6,841 nucleotides of DNA, taken from assembly GCA_034429475.1 (NCBI GenBank), contig DAOUGD010000274.1, forward strand, positions 1 through 6,841. Direction: 5' to 3'. The notes beneath the pieces are model-generated. The model made no database searches, had not been told where the DNA came from, and worked only from the letters and a program-made list of their open reading frames with translations. Source of the DNA: JAKQHY01 sp034429475 (GTDB lineage Bacteria; Chloroflexota; Anaerolineae; B4-G1; SLSP01). Every line of letters begins with the position of its first letter. Position 1 is the first letter of the stretch. The translations under genes and the position numbers were made by a program. Below are positions 1 to 6,397 of the stretch, piece by piece.

Positions 1-15
1 CGCCCCTCTATACCT

Positions 16-3000
16 CTATGCGTCGCGCAGAACAAGCGGCAGGTAGATGAAGTGGTTGCCGCCGACGCGGAAGACCTCCTGTTCTGGCCCGTAAGTGGGG
101 CCGGCTTGTCTTTCGACGCTGGTCTGAGCTGTAAAATCTCCCATCGGCACGTCGTTGGCGGGCCAGAGGAAGGTGAAGACGGCGCTGCCGTTGCCCGCCA
201 CCGCCATAGTCTGCGTCGCCAGCGTGGGCGAGATGGGGACGCCGTCGGCGTCGAAGACCAGCAGATGCGCGGTGACGGTGACAGTCTCGGCCAGGTAGTT
301 GCTGAAGTGAACGCGGAACGTCGCCGTATCGCCGAGAGCGACGGTGACGGTGGGGACTTCCAGCGCGATCAGCGCGCCGCCAACCACGTCCACGCTGGCG
401 GTCGCCCCGCCCATGAGTTGCCCCTCGCTCCACAGTGTCAGCCGCAGACTGTAGACGCCCTCGTCCAGCAGGCCATCCCAGCCGGCCTCGATGCTCTCCT
501 CACCGTCGGGCGCGATGGCGAACGGGCCGCCGTCCGCCCACCCGACGGGAGTCCCCTCAGCGTCCGCCACTTCCAGCGTAGAGGTGATCGTGAGCAAGTC
601 GTCGCCCACGTTCGCCAGCAACGCGGTCACGCTGATGGGCGCGCCCGGCGCGAAGCTCGCGGCTATCGGCTGGACGTTTGAAACGTCCAGCACCACCGGC
701 GCGTCGTAGACGACCTCAATGACCATCTGCGAGCAGAAGCGCGTGGCGTTGCTGGTGGGGTTGTGCTGGATGGGGAAGAGGGTGAACAGCATCTTGTGGG
801 ACTGCGGCTGCCACTGGAGGCGGTCGGCGTTGGCGGGGTAGTAGTCGTCCAGGGTGGTCGTGGTCGTGTAGCTCGTGCCACCCTCCGTCCACGGCTGCGC
901 GACGATGATGGGAATTTCGTAGCCCGGCGGCATCACGTCCATACAAGTGGCGCTGATCAGGCTGGCGCTCTGGACGGTCGCGCTGATGGGCAGCGTGAGC
1001 GTGTAGCCTTTGACGTAAGGCAGCAGCGGCGTCTCCGGCGCGAGTGCCATCCCGCCGCCGGCGATGGTGAGGATGTCGTAGGTGATGCTGTCGGTCATAA
1101 CCTGGCTCACGTCGTAACTGGCAATATCCACGGTGACGGTGCGGGTGTAGCGGTAGGTGTCGGACTGGACGGCGTTGCCCGCGTGGATGCTGATCGCCGA
1201 CGGCTGACCACCGACCGCCGCCGGCTGATTGGCGACGGCTTGCTGTAGTCCGCCCGGATAGTCGAGCCGCTGCCAGGGGATGCCATACAGCGTGAACTCG
1301 GTCACGGTTTTGCGGTCGAGGCCGTCGTTGCCGCCAAAGCCGAAGACGTAGGTGTCCTTTGCCGCGCGCAGCGCGCCGCCGATGGACGCGCTTTGGGTTC
1401 CAGACGGCAGGAAGACGTCGAAGAAATGTTGCAGCAGCCGCTCGCCCCAGGTGGCGTGGCACAGGCTGCCCGGCGAACCGTAACTGAAGCCGGTCGCGCC
1501 GATGTAGGCCCGCGCGCCTTCTTGCGCCAGATCGTAAACCATGTCGTCGTCCGCGCCGCCGGGCACGTCTATATCGGGCACCGTCAGGCCGCCGTGGCAG
1601 CCGACGATGAAGGCCAGCGGATGGTCGTTGTCGAAGCGGTTGTAATCGCAGCCGGCGCCGGCGCACGTGTCGTCCGGCGAGAAGTCGTCGCCGTAGATGC
1701 CGGCGTAGCTGTAATGGTTGTGTCCGCCGATGAAGAAGAGGTCCATCCCCCCGTTGGCGGCGGCGCGGAACTGGTTAATCCAGGTGGCGGCGTTGGGGGA
1801 CGCGCTGAGGACGTCCACCGAGGGCGACGCCTCGATGTCGTTGAGGACGTTGAAGCCGCGCGCGTTCAGTCGCGCCGGGACGTTCAGCACGTCGGCGATG
1901 GCGCTGCCGGGGCAACTGGGGTTGTTGTACCCCAACTCCCAACCGTCCACGCTTGCCATCACCGCGCGCCACGTGCCGCCATCGGTCGCCAGGCTGCTGT
2001 TGAGCAGGATCCGCATGTCGCCCGCCGTTTCTCCGACCAACCGGCCGGCCGCCAGTTCCAGGTCGCCAGTGCGCCAGTCCGTCCCGCCCCACAAATCGGC
2101 GTAGGGATTGTCGGTGAAGAAGTAGTCCTCATCGGTGGCGTGGATGGCGGGATTGGTATCGCTGTCGGTACACCAGCCGTGGGCACACCAACTGATTTTG
2201 TTGATGCCCTCATCGTTGGAAGGATCGTTGTAGCGATAGAACGGCAGCACGTCGTCGTCGCCCACCAGGAGCAGGTAATAGGGGTACAGGTCTATGCTGA
2301 CGGTGGTGGAGAACCAGTAATGGTAAGACCACGTCCACGTGCCGTCCTCCACCCAGTCTTCGATGAGATCGTCTACTTCATCGGCGACGGCGTTGGCGGT
2401 GGTTTCACTGGTGTAGTTGACGGCGGTGTTGTCCCAAGTGGCGATGTCGGCGTCGTACAAATCGGCGTTGTAGACGACGCCGAGCGGCTGGTCATTGTAC
2501 GGCGATCCCTGGGCCACGTTGTAGACTTGCGCCAACAGGCTGGTGGCCTCCCATGCGCTGTGGTTTTCGTACAGTTGGGTGCGGTTGGTGACGATGAGGG
2601 CTTCGGAGGTAGTGACCAATCGCAGGTTGGCCGCGGAGGTGCTGTTCAGCACCCAATAGCCGGGATGCGTCACCCGGCTTTGCAGATTCAAAGTTTGCGC
2701 CGTGAGGCTGTTGGGGATGCGGAAGCGCCAGACCACTTGCTTGTGATAGGAACAGAACCACCACGGGCAGGTTTTGACCAGCGAGGTCGTCACCCGGTAC
2801 TGCCCGCCGCCCAGGTAGGTGGACGCGGCGGCGGTTAGCGCCGCGCCGTAGGTGTTGCGCGTCCAGGTGCTGACCGGCGCGTTGAGCTTGTTGTCGGGCA
2901 CGGTGAGGATGACGTGGGCATTGGCGGCGGCGCCGGCGTCGTAAGTCCACACGTAGGCGACCACGTCCACGTAGGTGTAAGCCGTCTTGCCGCTGCTATC

Positions 3001-6000
3001 GCCGATGAGCTTGTTCACCACCACACCCTCGGAGGCTTCTTCGAGGCGCAGCGAGGAGTGGATTTCGACCAGGGGCGGAATGACCACGGTGATCAACTGA
3101 GCGGTGGTGAACTCGAAATCGTCGTGGGTCGTGCCAACCCAGTGGGTGCCGGTGTAGGCGTCAATCCGCCAGGTGTAGGACATCCACGTTTGGAGCGGAG
3201 CCGCCACCTGATAGGCCGTTCCGACGATATTGTTGCGCTGCTCTATCAGCGTCCAGTCGGCGGTCTTGTTGATCTGCATCGTGTACCGCCCGGCCTCCGG
3301 GTTGGCCTGCCAGGTGAGGGTGGGAACGGTCGTATAAATCGTCGCGCCGTTGGCGGGGGTGAGCAGCGTCATCTTCTTGGGCAAGTCGAGATTCTTGATC
3401 AGGTTGCTGCCGCCCATCGTGATTTGCGAGGCGGTCCAGCCGATGTATTCCGCCGTCGGTCCGTAGCGTTTGAGCCAGTACACGCCCGGCGCCACGTTGC
3501 AGAAGCGATAGCGGCCACTGAGGTCGGTCTGCGTGCTCTGAAGCGGCGGCGCGGTAGCGCTGGCGCCGACGATCAACTCGACCGTTACGTTGGGCAGTGG
3601 CGTGTAACCGTAGCTGACGACGCCTTCGACGCACGGCAGCGGCGGGGGCGGCGGCGCTGCGACGCTCACGGTATGTTCCGCCGTGACCGGTTTGCCGCCG
3701 CAGTTGCTCACTTCGACCTGGACCGTGTAGCGTCCCGGCTTGCGCCAGTAATAGCGCGCCGTGTCCGTGCCCTGCCCGGTGGCGGGTTGAGGCGTCCACA
3801 CGTAGGTCAGCGGCGGTGAGGCGTTCGACGGGCTGATGACGGCGGTTAACTGCACCGGGACGTTGACGGTGGTTTGGGTCGGCCCCTTGAGGATGACGCC
3901 TTGCACCGGCGCCGGGCAAACCAACCGCAGCCCGGTCGCGTAGATGTCCCAATTGGCCGCGCGGAAGTCGGCCCAGGCGGCATACGCGCTGTTGCCGCCG
4001 ACGAGGGCCGGGTGGCGCTGCGGGTACGCCGTATCGTCGTCGTTGACGCGCCCCGTCACGCTCCACGTCGCGCCATAATCCGCCGAGAACCGGTAGAAGA
4101 TGTCGTCGCTGTCGTTGAGCGCGTCCTGCCAGACTACGTAAACCAGCCCCTCAGCGTCTACCGCGACCGCCGGTTCGACTGCCTCGGCGTCGCCGCTGGA
4201 CAGCCGTTCCGGCGCGCCCCACGAGACGCCGGCATCGTCCGAGACGGCGACGAGAACTTGCGGGATGCCGTCGGCGGCGTCCCAGACGAGGTAGACGTAG
4301 CTGCTGCCGAGGTCGGCGGCGATGTCGGGATGGGCCCGCTCGCCGGCGGCTATCCCTACGATCTCACCGACGTATTGACGATCCACCCACGTCGCGCCGC
4401 CATCGAGCGAGCGCGCGTAGCCGATGTGGTATTCGGTGGCTTGGATGTAGATCATTTCGACCCACGCCAGATGCAGGACGCCATCCGGCCCGGCGGCGAG
4501 AGTGGGTTGGTCAAGGTAGCCAGTACCGGTGAGAATCTGCGTGGGCGACAGCCAGGTCGTGCCGCCATCCGCAGAGCGATCCAGCACCAGGGCGTCGCCC
4601 TCCACCCAGACCACGAAAACCTGCTGCGTGCCGCTGATGGCGATGTCCGGCTGCGACGCGGAACTCATATCCACGGTGTTCAACCGCCGGTCGGTTCCCC
4701 AGGTGACGCCGCTATCGGCGGAGCGGTCGTAGTAGATCGCGCCGTAATCCTGATCGGTGCTGCCCCAGACGACGTGAACGACCTGCGGGCCGGCTCCCAC
4801 CAGGGCCGGGGCCGAGTGGCTGGGGGGATGGTCGTCGTCAGCGCGCACGTCACTGCTCCAGGTCGCGCCGCCGTCGCCGGAGCGCGCGGTGTAAAGCGCG
4901 GCGCGGTTGGCATCGTCGCGGTAGTCCAGCCAGGCGGCGTACAACTGCCCCGTGCTGCCGCGCGCGATGGCGGGGAATTGCTGGCGAGCGTCGCCCATGT
5001 CGTCAATCTTGACGGCGGGGCGCCAGTCCGTGTCATCCCAGATCGAAACGAGCAGATCGGTATCTGCGCCCACCGGACTCTGTTCCCAGACCACCTGCAC
5101 CCACGTCTGGTTGGCGGCGATGGCCGGGGCTTGCTTGTAGGTCACGCTCTGGGTGACGACATCGTTGACGGTGTCCCACCCGTTCGGGCCATAGCTGTCG
5201 GCATACACGAAATATTGCCCGTCGGTGTAGACGCGCCACGTCGCCCAGGCCGTGCCCTGCCCGTCCATGGTCAACGCGGGGGTGTCGGCGTTATCGGCGC
5301 CGCTGACCCGCTGGTTGAAATTGGGCCAGGTCAGACCGCCATCCGTCGAGTGCGCGCTGAAAATTATGGCGTTACTGCCGTCGCGGTAATCCTGCCAAAC
5401 GACATGGATATCTTGACCGTCCAACGCAATGGCCGGATCGGATTGGGTGGCCGTCCCGACATCGGCATTCAACTGCACGTTGACCCAACCGCCGGCGGCC
5501 GAGAAATGGCCGTAGTAGACGTCCGCGTTGCCGTTGCGGCGATCGGTCCAGACGAGGTGAGCTGTCCCGCCCGTGTCTACGGCGATGTCAGGCGAGAGTT
5601 GGTTGCTGCCGCTGGCGTCGTTGTTGGCGCGGCTGTCAGCGCCCCAGGTGACGCCGCCGTCGGTGGAGCAATCCATGTAGATGTCTATGTCGGTATAGCC
5701 GGCGCGGCTGTCCGCCCAGGCGACGCAGACGGTGTCCGTCATCACGGCGACAGCCGGAGAGCTTTGGGTGTTGCTGGTCACGTCGTTGATGCGGACTTCG
5801 GTACTCCACGTAGCCCCGCCATCGGTGGAGCGCGCATAGTAGACCTCGCTCGTCTCCCCCCGGTAGTCCGTCCACACAGCGTGCAGAGCGCCGGCGGCAT
5901 TGACGGCAATGTCGGGATCAGACTGCCAGGCGCCGCTGCCCTCCTGAGCAACCCCCGTCGCCGTCCCCCACGTGGCCCCGCCGTCGGTGGAACGGGCCAC

Positions 6001-6264
6001 GTAGACGTCCTGATCGCCGTTGCGGTCGTCAACCCAGATGGCAACCACGTCGCTGGTGGTCTTGGAGGCCGCGAGCGCAGGAGACGACTGGTCGGAGAAA
6101 CCGGTGACGGCATCGTTCACCTGCACGTTGGGATTCCAGGGCGGATCAGCCGGGGCGGCGCGGGCGGAGAAGACCGTCAGCAGCAACGTGGCAACCCAGC
6201 CAACACATAACGCTATCCCTATGCGGAAACCTCGTCCGCGTATCACAGAATTACCCTTGACCAT
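16..6264 (-). CDS. Giant secreted multidomain protein with Asp-box propellers and a gingipain-like C25 peptidase region
   Basis: This 2082-residue exported protein is probably a surface or extracellular cysteine endopeptidase. Seen in order: signal peptide 1-36; thirteen Asp-box repeats about 45-781; PKD-like 784-872 with a proline run; carboxypeptidase-regulatory-like 878-963; Fn3-like 965-1055; unassigned beta-rich 1056-1221; C25-like 1222-1671 with His1515 and Cys1556; gingipain-propeptide-like about 1690-1856; two CARDB/Ig-like domains 1857-2066; terminal motif IYLPLVLR. The ATG at 6264 is chosen because AAAGGAGG lies 6 bases upstream and a signal peptide follows at once; an in-frame TTG at 6294 has no such site. 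The reading frame is intact throughout. No T9SS sorting domain or LPXTG anchor is seen. Substrate and cleavage specificity cannot be read from the sequence. No partner gene on the same strand is visible, and the downstream side is outside the window. The gene call is near certain; the peptidase assignment rests on motif patterns. Confidence 0.96.
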   Translation of the reverse strand: MVKGNSVIRGRGFRIGIALCVGWVATLLLTVFSARAAPADPPWNPNVQVNDAVTGFSDQSSPALAASKTTSDVVAIWVDDRNGDQDVYVARSTDGGATWGTATGVAQEGSGAWQSDPDIAVNAAGALHAVWTDYRGETSEVYYARSTDGGATWSTEVRINDVTSNTQSSPAVAVMTDTVCVAWADSRAGYTDIDIYMDCSTDGGVTWGADSRANNDASGSNQLSPDIAVDTGGTAHLVWTDRRNGNADVYYGHFSAAGGWVNVQLNADVGTATQSDPAIALDGQDIHVVWQDYRDGSNAIIFSAHSTDGGLTWPNFNQRVSGADNADTPALTMDGQGTAWATWRVYTDGQYFVYADSYGPNGWDTVNDVVTQSVTYKQAPAIAANQTWVQVVWEQSPVGADTDLLVSIWDDTDWRPAVKIDDMGDARQQFPAIARGSTGQLYAAWLDYRDDANRAALYTARSGDGGATWSSDVRADDDHPPSHSAPALVGAGPQVVHVVWGSTDQDYGAIYYDRSADSGVTWGTDRRLNTVDMSSASQPDIAISGTQQVFVVWVEGDALVLDRSADGGTTWLSPTQILTGTGYLDQPTLAAGPDGVLHLAWVEMIYIQATEYHIGYARSLDGGATWVDRQYVGEIVGIAAGERAHPDIAADLGSSYVYLVWDAADGIPQVLVAVSDDAGVSWGAPERLSSGDAEAVEPAVAVDAEGLVYVVWQDALNDSDDIFYRFSADYGATWSVTGRVNDDDTAYPQRHPALVGGNSAYAAWADFRAANWDIYATGLRLVCPAPVQGVILKGPTQTTVNVPVQLTAVISPSNASPPLTYVWTPQPATGQGTDTARYYWRKPGRYTVQVEVSNCGGKPVTAEHTVSVAAPPPPPLPCVEGVVSYGYTPLPNVTVELIVGASATAPPLQSTQTDLSGRYRFCNVAPGVYWLKRYGPTAEYIGWTASQITMGGSNLIKNLDLPKKMTLLTPANGATIYTTVPTLTWQANPEAGRYTMQINKTADWTLIEQRNNIVGTAYQVAAPLQTWMSYTWRIDAYTGTHWVGTTHDDFEFTTAQLITVVIPPLVEIHSSLRLEEASEGVVVNKLIGDSSGKTAYTYVDVVAYVWTYDAGAAANAHVILTVPDNKLNAPVSTWTRNTYGAALTAAASTYLGGGQYRVTTSLVKTCPWWFCSYHKQVVWRFRIPNSLTAQTLNLQSRVTHPGYWVLNSTSAANLRLVTTSEALIVTNRTQLYENHSAWEATSLLAQVYNVAQGSPYNDQPLGVVYNADLYDADIATWDNTAVNYTSETTANAVADEVDDLIEDWVEDGTWTWSYHYWFSTTVSIDLYPYYLLLVGDDDVLPFYRYNDPSNDEGINKISWCAHGWCTDSDTNPAIHATDEDYFFTDNPYADLWGGTDWRTGDLELAAGRLVGETAGDMRILLNSSLATDGGTWRAVMASVDGWELGYNNPSCPGSAIADVLNVPARLNARGFNVLNDIEASPSVDVLSASPNAATWINQFRAAANGGMDLFFIGGHNHYSYAGIYGDDFSPDDTCAGAGCDYNRFDNDHPLAFIVGCHGGLTVPDIDVPGGADDDMVYDLAQEGARAYIGATGFSYGSPGSLCHATWGERLLQHFFDVFLPSGTQSASIGGALRAAKDTYVFGFGGNDGLDRKTVTEFTLYGIPWQRLDYPGGLQQAVANQPAAVGGQPSAISIHAGNAVQSDTYRYTRTVTVDIASYDVSQVMTDSITYDILTIAGGGMALAPETPLLPYVKGYTLTLPISATVQSASLISATCMDVMPPGYEIPIIVAQPWTEGGTSYTTTTTLDDYYPANADRLQWQPQSHKMLFTLFPIQHNPTSNATRFCSQMVIEVVYDAPVVLDVSNVQPIAASFAPGAPISVTALLANVGDDLLTITSTLEVADAEGTPVGWADGGPFAIAPDGEESIEAGWDGLLDEGVYSLRLTLWSEGQLMGGATASVDVVGGALIALEVPTVTVALGDTATFRVHFSNYLAETVTVTAHLLVFDADGVPISPTLATQTMAVAGNGSAVFTFLWPANDVPMGDFTAQTSVERQAGPTYGPEQEVFRVGGNHFIYLPLVLRDA
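19..57 (-). other. C-terminal IYLPLVLR motif (residues 2070-2082)
   Basis: The protein ends NHFIYLPLVLRDA. A short hydrophobic stretch closing with Arg near the last residue is something I associate with large exported proteins of Chloroflexota. It is too short to span a membrane and has no LPXTG. A sorting or processing role is inference only. Confidence 0.6.
67..696 (-). other. Two tandem CARDB/Ig-like domains, residues 1857-2066
   Basis: The first copy begins VVLDVSNVQPIAASFAPGA and contains VTALLANVGDD and YSLRLTLWSEG. The second begins near 1960 and contains VPTVTVALGDTATFRVHFSN and TVTAHLLVFDADG. Both follow the CARDB-type plan (property of interest, then 'N-x-G' turn, then a strand with W or F before the end). 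They probably position the protein on the cell surface. The individual boundaries are approximate. Confidence 0.65.
697..1197 (-). other. Gingipain-propeptide-like domain placed after the peptidase, residues about 1690-1856
   Basis: The segment contains PETPLLPYVKGYTLTLP (1743-1759), VAQPW, DDYYPANADRL (1806-1816), then TLFPIQHNPTSNATRF (1828-1843) and MVIEVVY. The C25 propeptide has the same order: a G-x-P-x-L-P segment, an I-x-P-x-x-P segment, an (F/Y)-x-P-G or Y-P-x segment, then a P-x-x-Y-N-P-x-x-x-x-L strand and an E-I-V-V strand. The match is by memory of the family pattern and not by search. In gingipains this domain is N-terminal and blocks the active site; here it is C-terminal, so whether it inhibits is unknown. 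Confidence 0.6.
1252..2601 (-). other. Gingipain-like C25 cysteine peptidase region, residues about 1222-1671
   Basis: The region opens with EALIVTNRTQLY, followed by a helical stretch and YYLLLVGDDDVLPFYR (1329-1344), then D-x-x-Y-x-F-x-x-D-x-P-Y-A-D-L (from 1378) and LAAGRL (1404-1409). This matches the first subdomain of C25 peptidases. The second subdomain has FFIGGHNHYSY with candidate catalytic His1515, then LAFIVGCHGG with candidate nucleophile Cys1556, then GARAYIGATGFSYG. Gingipains have the same caspase-like order: GHG His, an apolar strand ending in Cys, then a G-x-A-Y-I-G strand. The His-Cys gap is 41 residues, larger than in RgpB, because of an Asp-rich insert. The alternative is another clan CD family, but the first subdomain favours C25. 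No activity has been shown. Confidence 0.8.
2602..3099 (-). other. Unassigned beta-rich region before the peptidase, residues 1056-1221
   Basis: I do not recognise this stretch as a named family. It alternates hydrophobic and polar residues as in a beta-sandwich and includes DVVAYVWTYDAGAAANAHV, a DUF11-like look. It holds a Cys pair in CPWWFC (1166 and 1171). It sits where classic gingipains carry the propeptide but lacks the proline-rich pattern of that domain, so it may be a replacement domain or a second Ig-like module. Confidence 0.5.
3100..3372 (-). other. Fibronectin type III-like domain, residues 965-1055
   Basis: The sequence begins LLTPANGATIYTTVPTLTW, continues with YTMQI and SYTWRIDAY, and ends FEFTTAQ. 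This is the pattern of the Fn3-like 'P-x-x-G-x-x-x-x-x-x-P-x-L-x-W ... Y-x-W-R-V-x-A' modules common in exported bacterial proteins. It probably acts as a spacer before the catalytic half. Confidence 0.7.
3376..3633 (-). other. Carboxypeptidase-regulatory-like beta-sandwich domain, residues 878-963
   Basis: The order G-V-V-S-Y-G-Y-x-P-L-P-N-V-T-V-E-L, then T-D-L-S-G-R-Y-R-F, then V-A-P-G-V-Y is the standard signature of the CarboxypepD_reg/SdrD-B-like sandwich (a 'variant-of-gene plus D-x-x-G-x-Y-x-F' pattern). It starts with Cys878 and has another Cys in RFCNVAPG, which could pair. The role is probably structural. Confidence 0.75.
3649..3915 (-). other. PKD/Ig-like domain and proline linker, residues 784-872
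   Basis: The segment contains TYVWTP and later GRYTVQVEVSNCGG, the strand pattern of a PKD domain, although the usual W-x-F-G-D-G turn is absent. It ends in a run of five prolines near 871-875 that probably forms a stiff spacer. Such domains usually act as spacers or weak adhesion modules in exported enzymes. The fold is inferred from the strand pattern alone. Confidence 0.65.
3922..6132 (-). repeat. Thirteen tandem Asp-box (BNR, sialidase-type) repeats, residues about 45-781
   Basis: The repeat unit has a P-[AD]-[IL]-A strand, then a VVW-x-D-x-R-x-G strand, then a YARSTDGGATW-like Asp box. The final Trp of each box falls at residues 99, 153, 207, 260, 313, 363, 414, 469, 522, 571, 626, 682 and 734, a period of 49-56. 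Ten boxes fit S-x-D-x-G-x-[TS]-W; those ending at 260, 363 and 414 are degenerate. A final half repeat follows (Trp772). Asp boxes mark the turns of beta-propeller blades in sialidases and many binding proteins. Thirteen repeats suit two propellers of six or seven blades. No sialidase active-site set is recognisable here, so a binding or scaffold role is inferred rather than glycosidase activity. Confidence 0.92.
6157..6264 (-). other. Sec signal peptide of the giant protein (residues 1-36)
   Basis: The N terminus has basic residues (Lys3, Arg9, Arg11, Arg14), then a hydrophobic core about 15-32, then the A-R-A cleavage motif at 34-36 followed by Ala-Pro. This is a classic signal peptidase I pattern. 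There is no lipobox cysteine near the cleavage site (Cys20 lies inside the core), so a lipoprotein is unlikely. Export through the Sec pathway is inferred. Confidence 0.88.
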
Positions 6265-6270
6265 CGTATA

Positions 6271-6278
6271 CCTCCTTT
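6271..6278 (-). promoter_or_regulatory. Ribosome binding site AAAGGAGG of the giant gene
   Basis: On the minus strand AAAGGAGG is followed by six bases (TATACG) and the ATG at 6264. It is a near-complete anti-16S match at ideal spacing and fixes the start codon, ruling against the in-frame TTG 30 bases upstream. Confidence 0.92.
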
Positions 6279-6364
6279 CATAATAGGGACGCAACGATAC
6301 AGTCAGCGGAAGATAGACAACGGGGGAACTTCTTTGGGGATGAAAGCAGAACGAACTCGTCCAT
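6278..6364 (-). CDS. Possible 28-residue leader peptide upstream of the giant gene
   Basis: An ATG at 6364, within two bases of the predicted transcription start, opens 28 codons (MDEFVLLSSPKKFPRC...) ending in TGA at 6278-6280. The last base of the stop overlaps the ribosome binding site of the giant gene, so its translation could affect the main start. It would have to be read from a leaderless transcript. An open frame this short is quite likely by chance, and no family is recognised. Confidence 0.2.
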   Translation of the reverse strand: MDEFVLLSSPKKFPRCLSSADCIVASLL

Positions 6365-6368
6365 TTCC

Positions 6369-6397
6369 ATTCTATAGCGGCTAAAGGCGGATGTCAA
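6369..6397 (-). promoter_or_regulatory. Sigma70-type promoter of the giant gene
   Basis: The minus strand carries a perfect TTGACA (6392-6397), a 17-base spacer and TAGAAT (6369-6374). Transcription would begin near 6362 and leave a leader of about 98 bases before the ATG. The spacer itself contains a CTTTAG-centred site that could bind a regulator. TATAGA two bases closer is an alternative -10 with a poorer 15-base spacer. Confidence 0.75.

Noticed and set aside
16..700. T9SS C-terminal sorting domain
   Set aside because: Porphyromonas gingipains carry one, but the last 230 residues here are CARDB/Ig-like and lack its conserved end pattern; the protein ends in a different motif.
2713..2724. 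F-R-I-P at residues 1181-1184 as the sialidase RIP motif
   Set aside because: The true motif lies near the N terminus of a sialidase propeller, while this one is in a beta-rich region some 400 residues past the propellers. No catalytic Asp, Tyr and Glu set accompanies it.
716..2838. Other long overlapping frames on both strands, such as 1393-2838 plus and 716-1666 minus
   Set aside because: They are Arg-, Gly- and Ala-rich, lie entirely within the giant gene and have no recognisable domain or ribosome binding site.
3922..6132. CRISPR array or DNA-level tandem repeat
   Set aside because: The periodicity of about 150-165 bases is that of protein repeats; the bases diverge strongly between copies and there are no constant repeats with spacers.
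3874..6210. 778-codon open frame on the plus strand, opposite the propeller repeats
   Set aside because: It mirrors the repeat array of the minus-strand gene, has low complexity rich in Val, Gly, Arg and Ala, and matches no family. GC-rich repeats readily leave such antisense frames open.
6280..6285. TATTAT as a -10 box next to the ribosome binding site
   Set aside because: No -35 is found at suitable spacing (the hexamer there is CGCTGA), and a much stronger promoter lies upstream.
6265..6294. TTG at 6294 as start of the giant gene
   Set aside because: It has no ribosome binding site, would place the AAAGGAGG inside the coding sequence and would add a charged stretch before the signal peptide.
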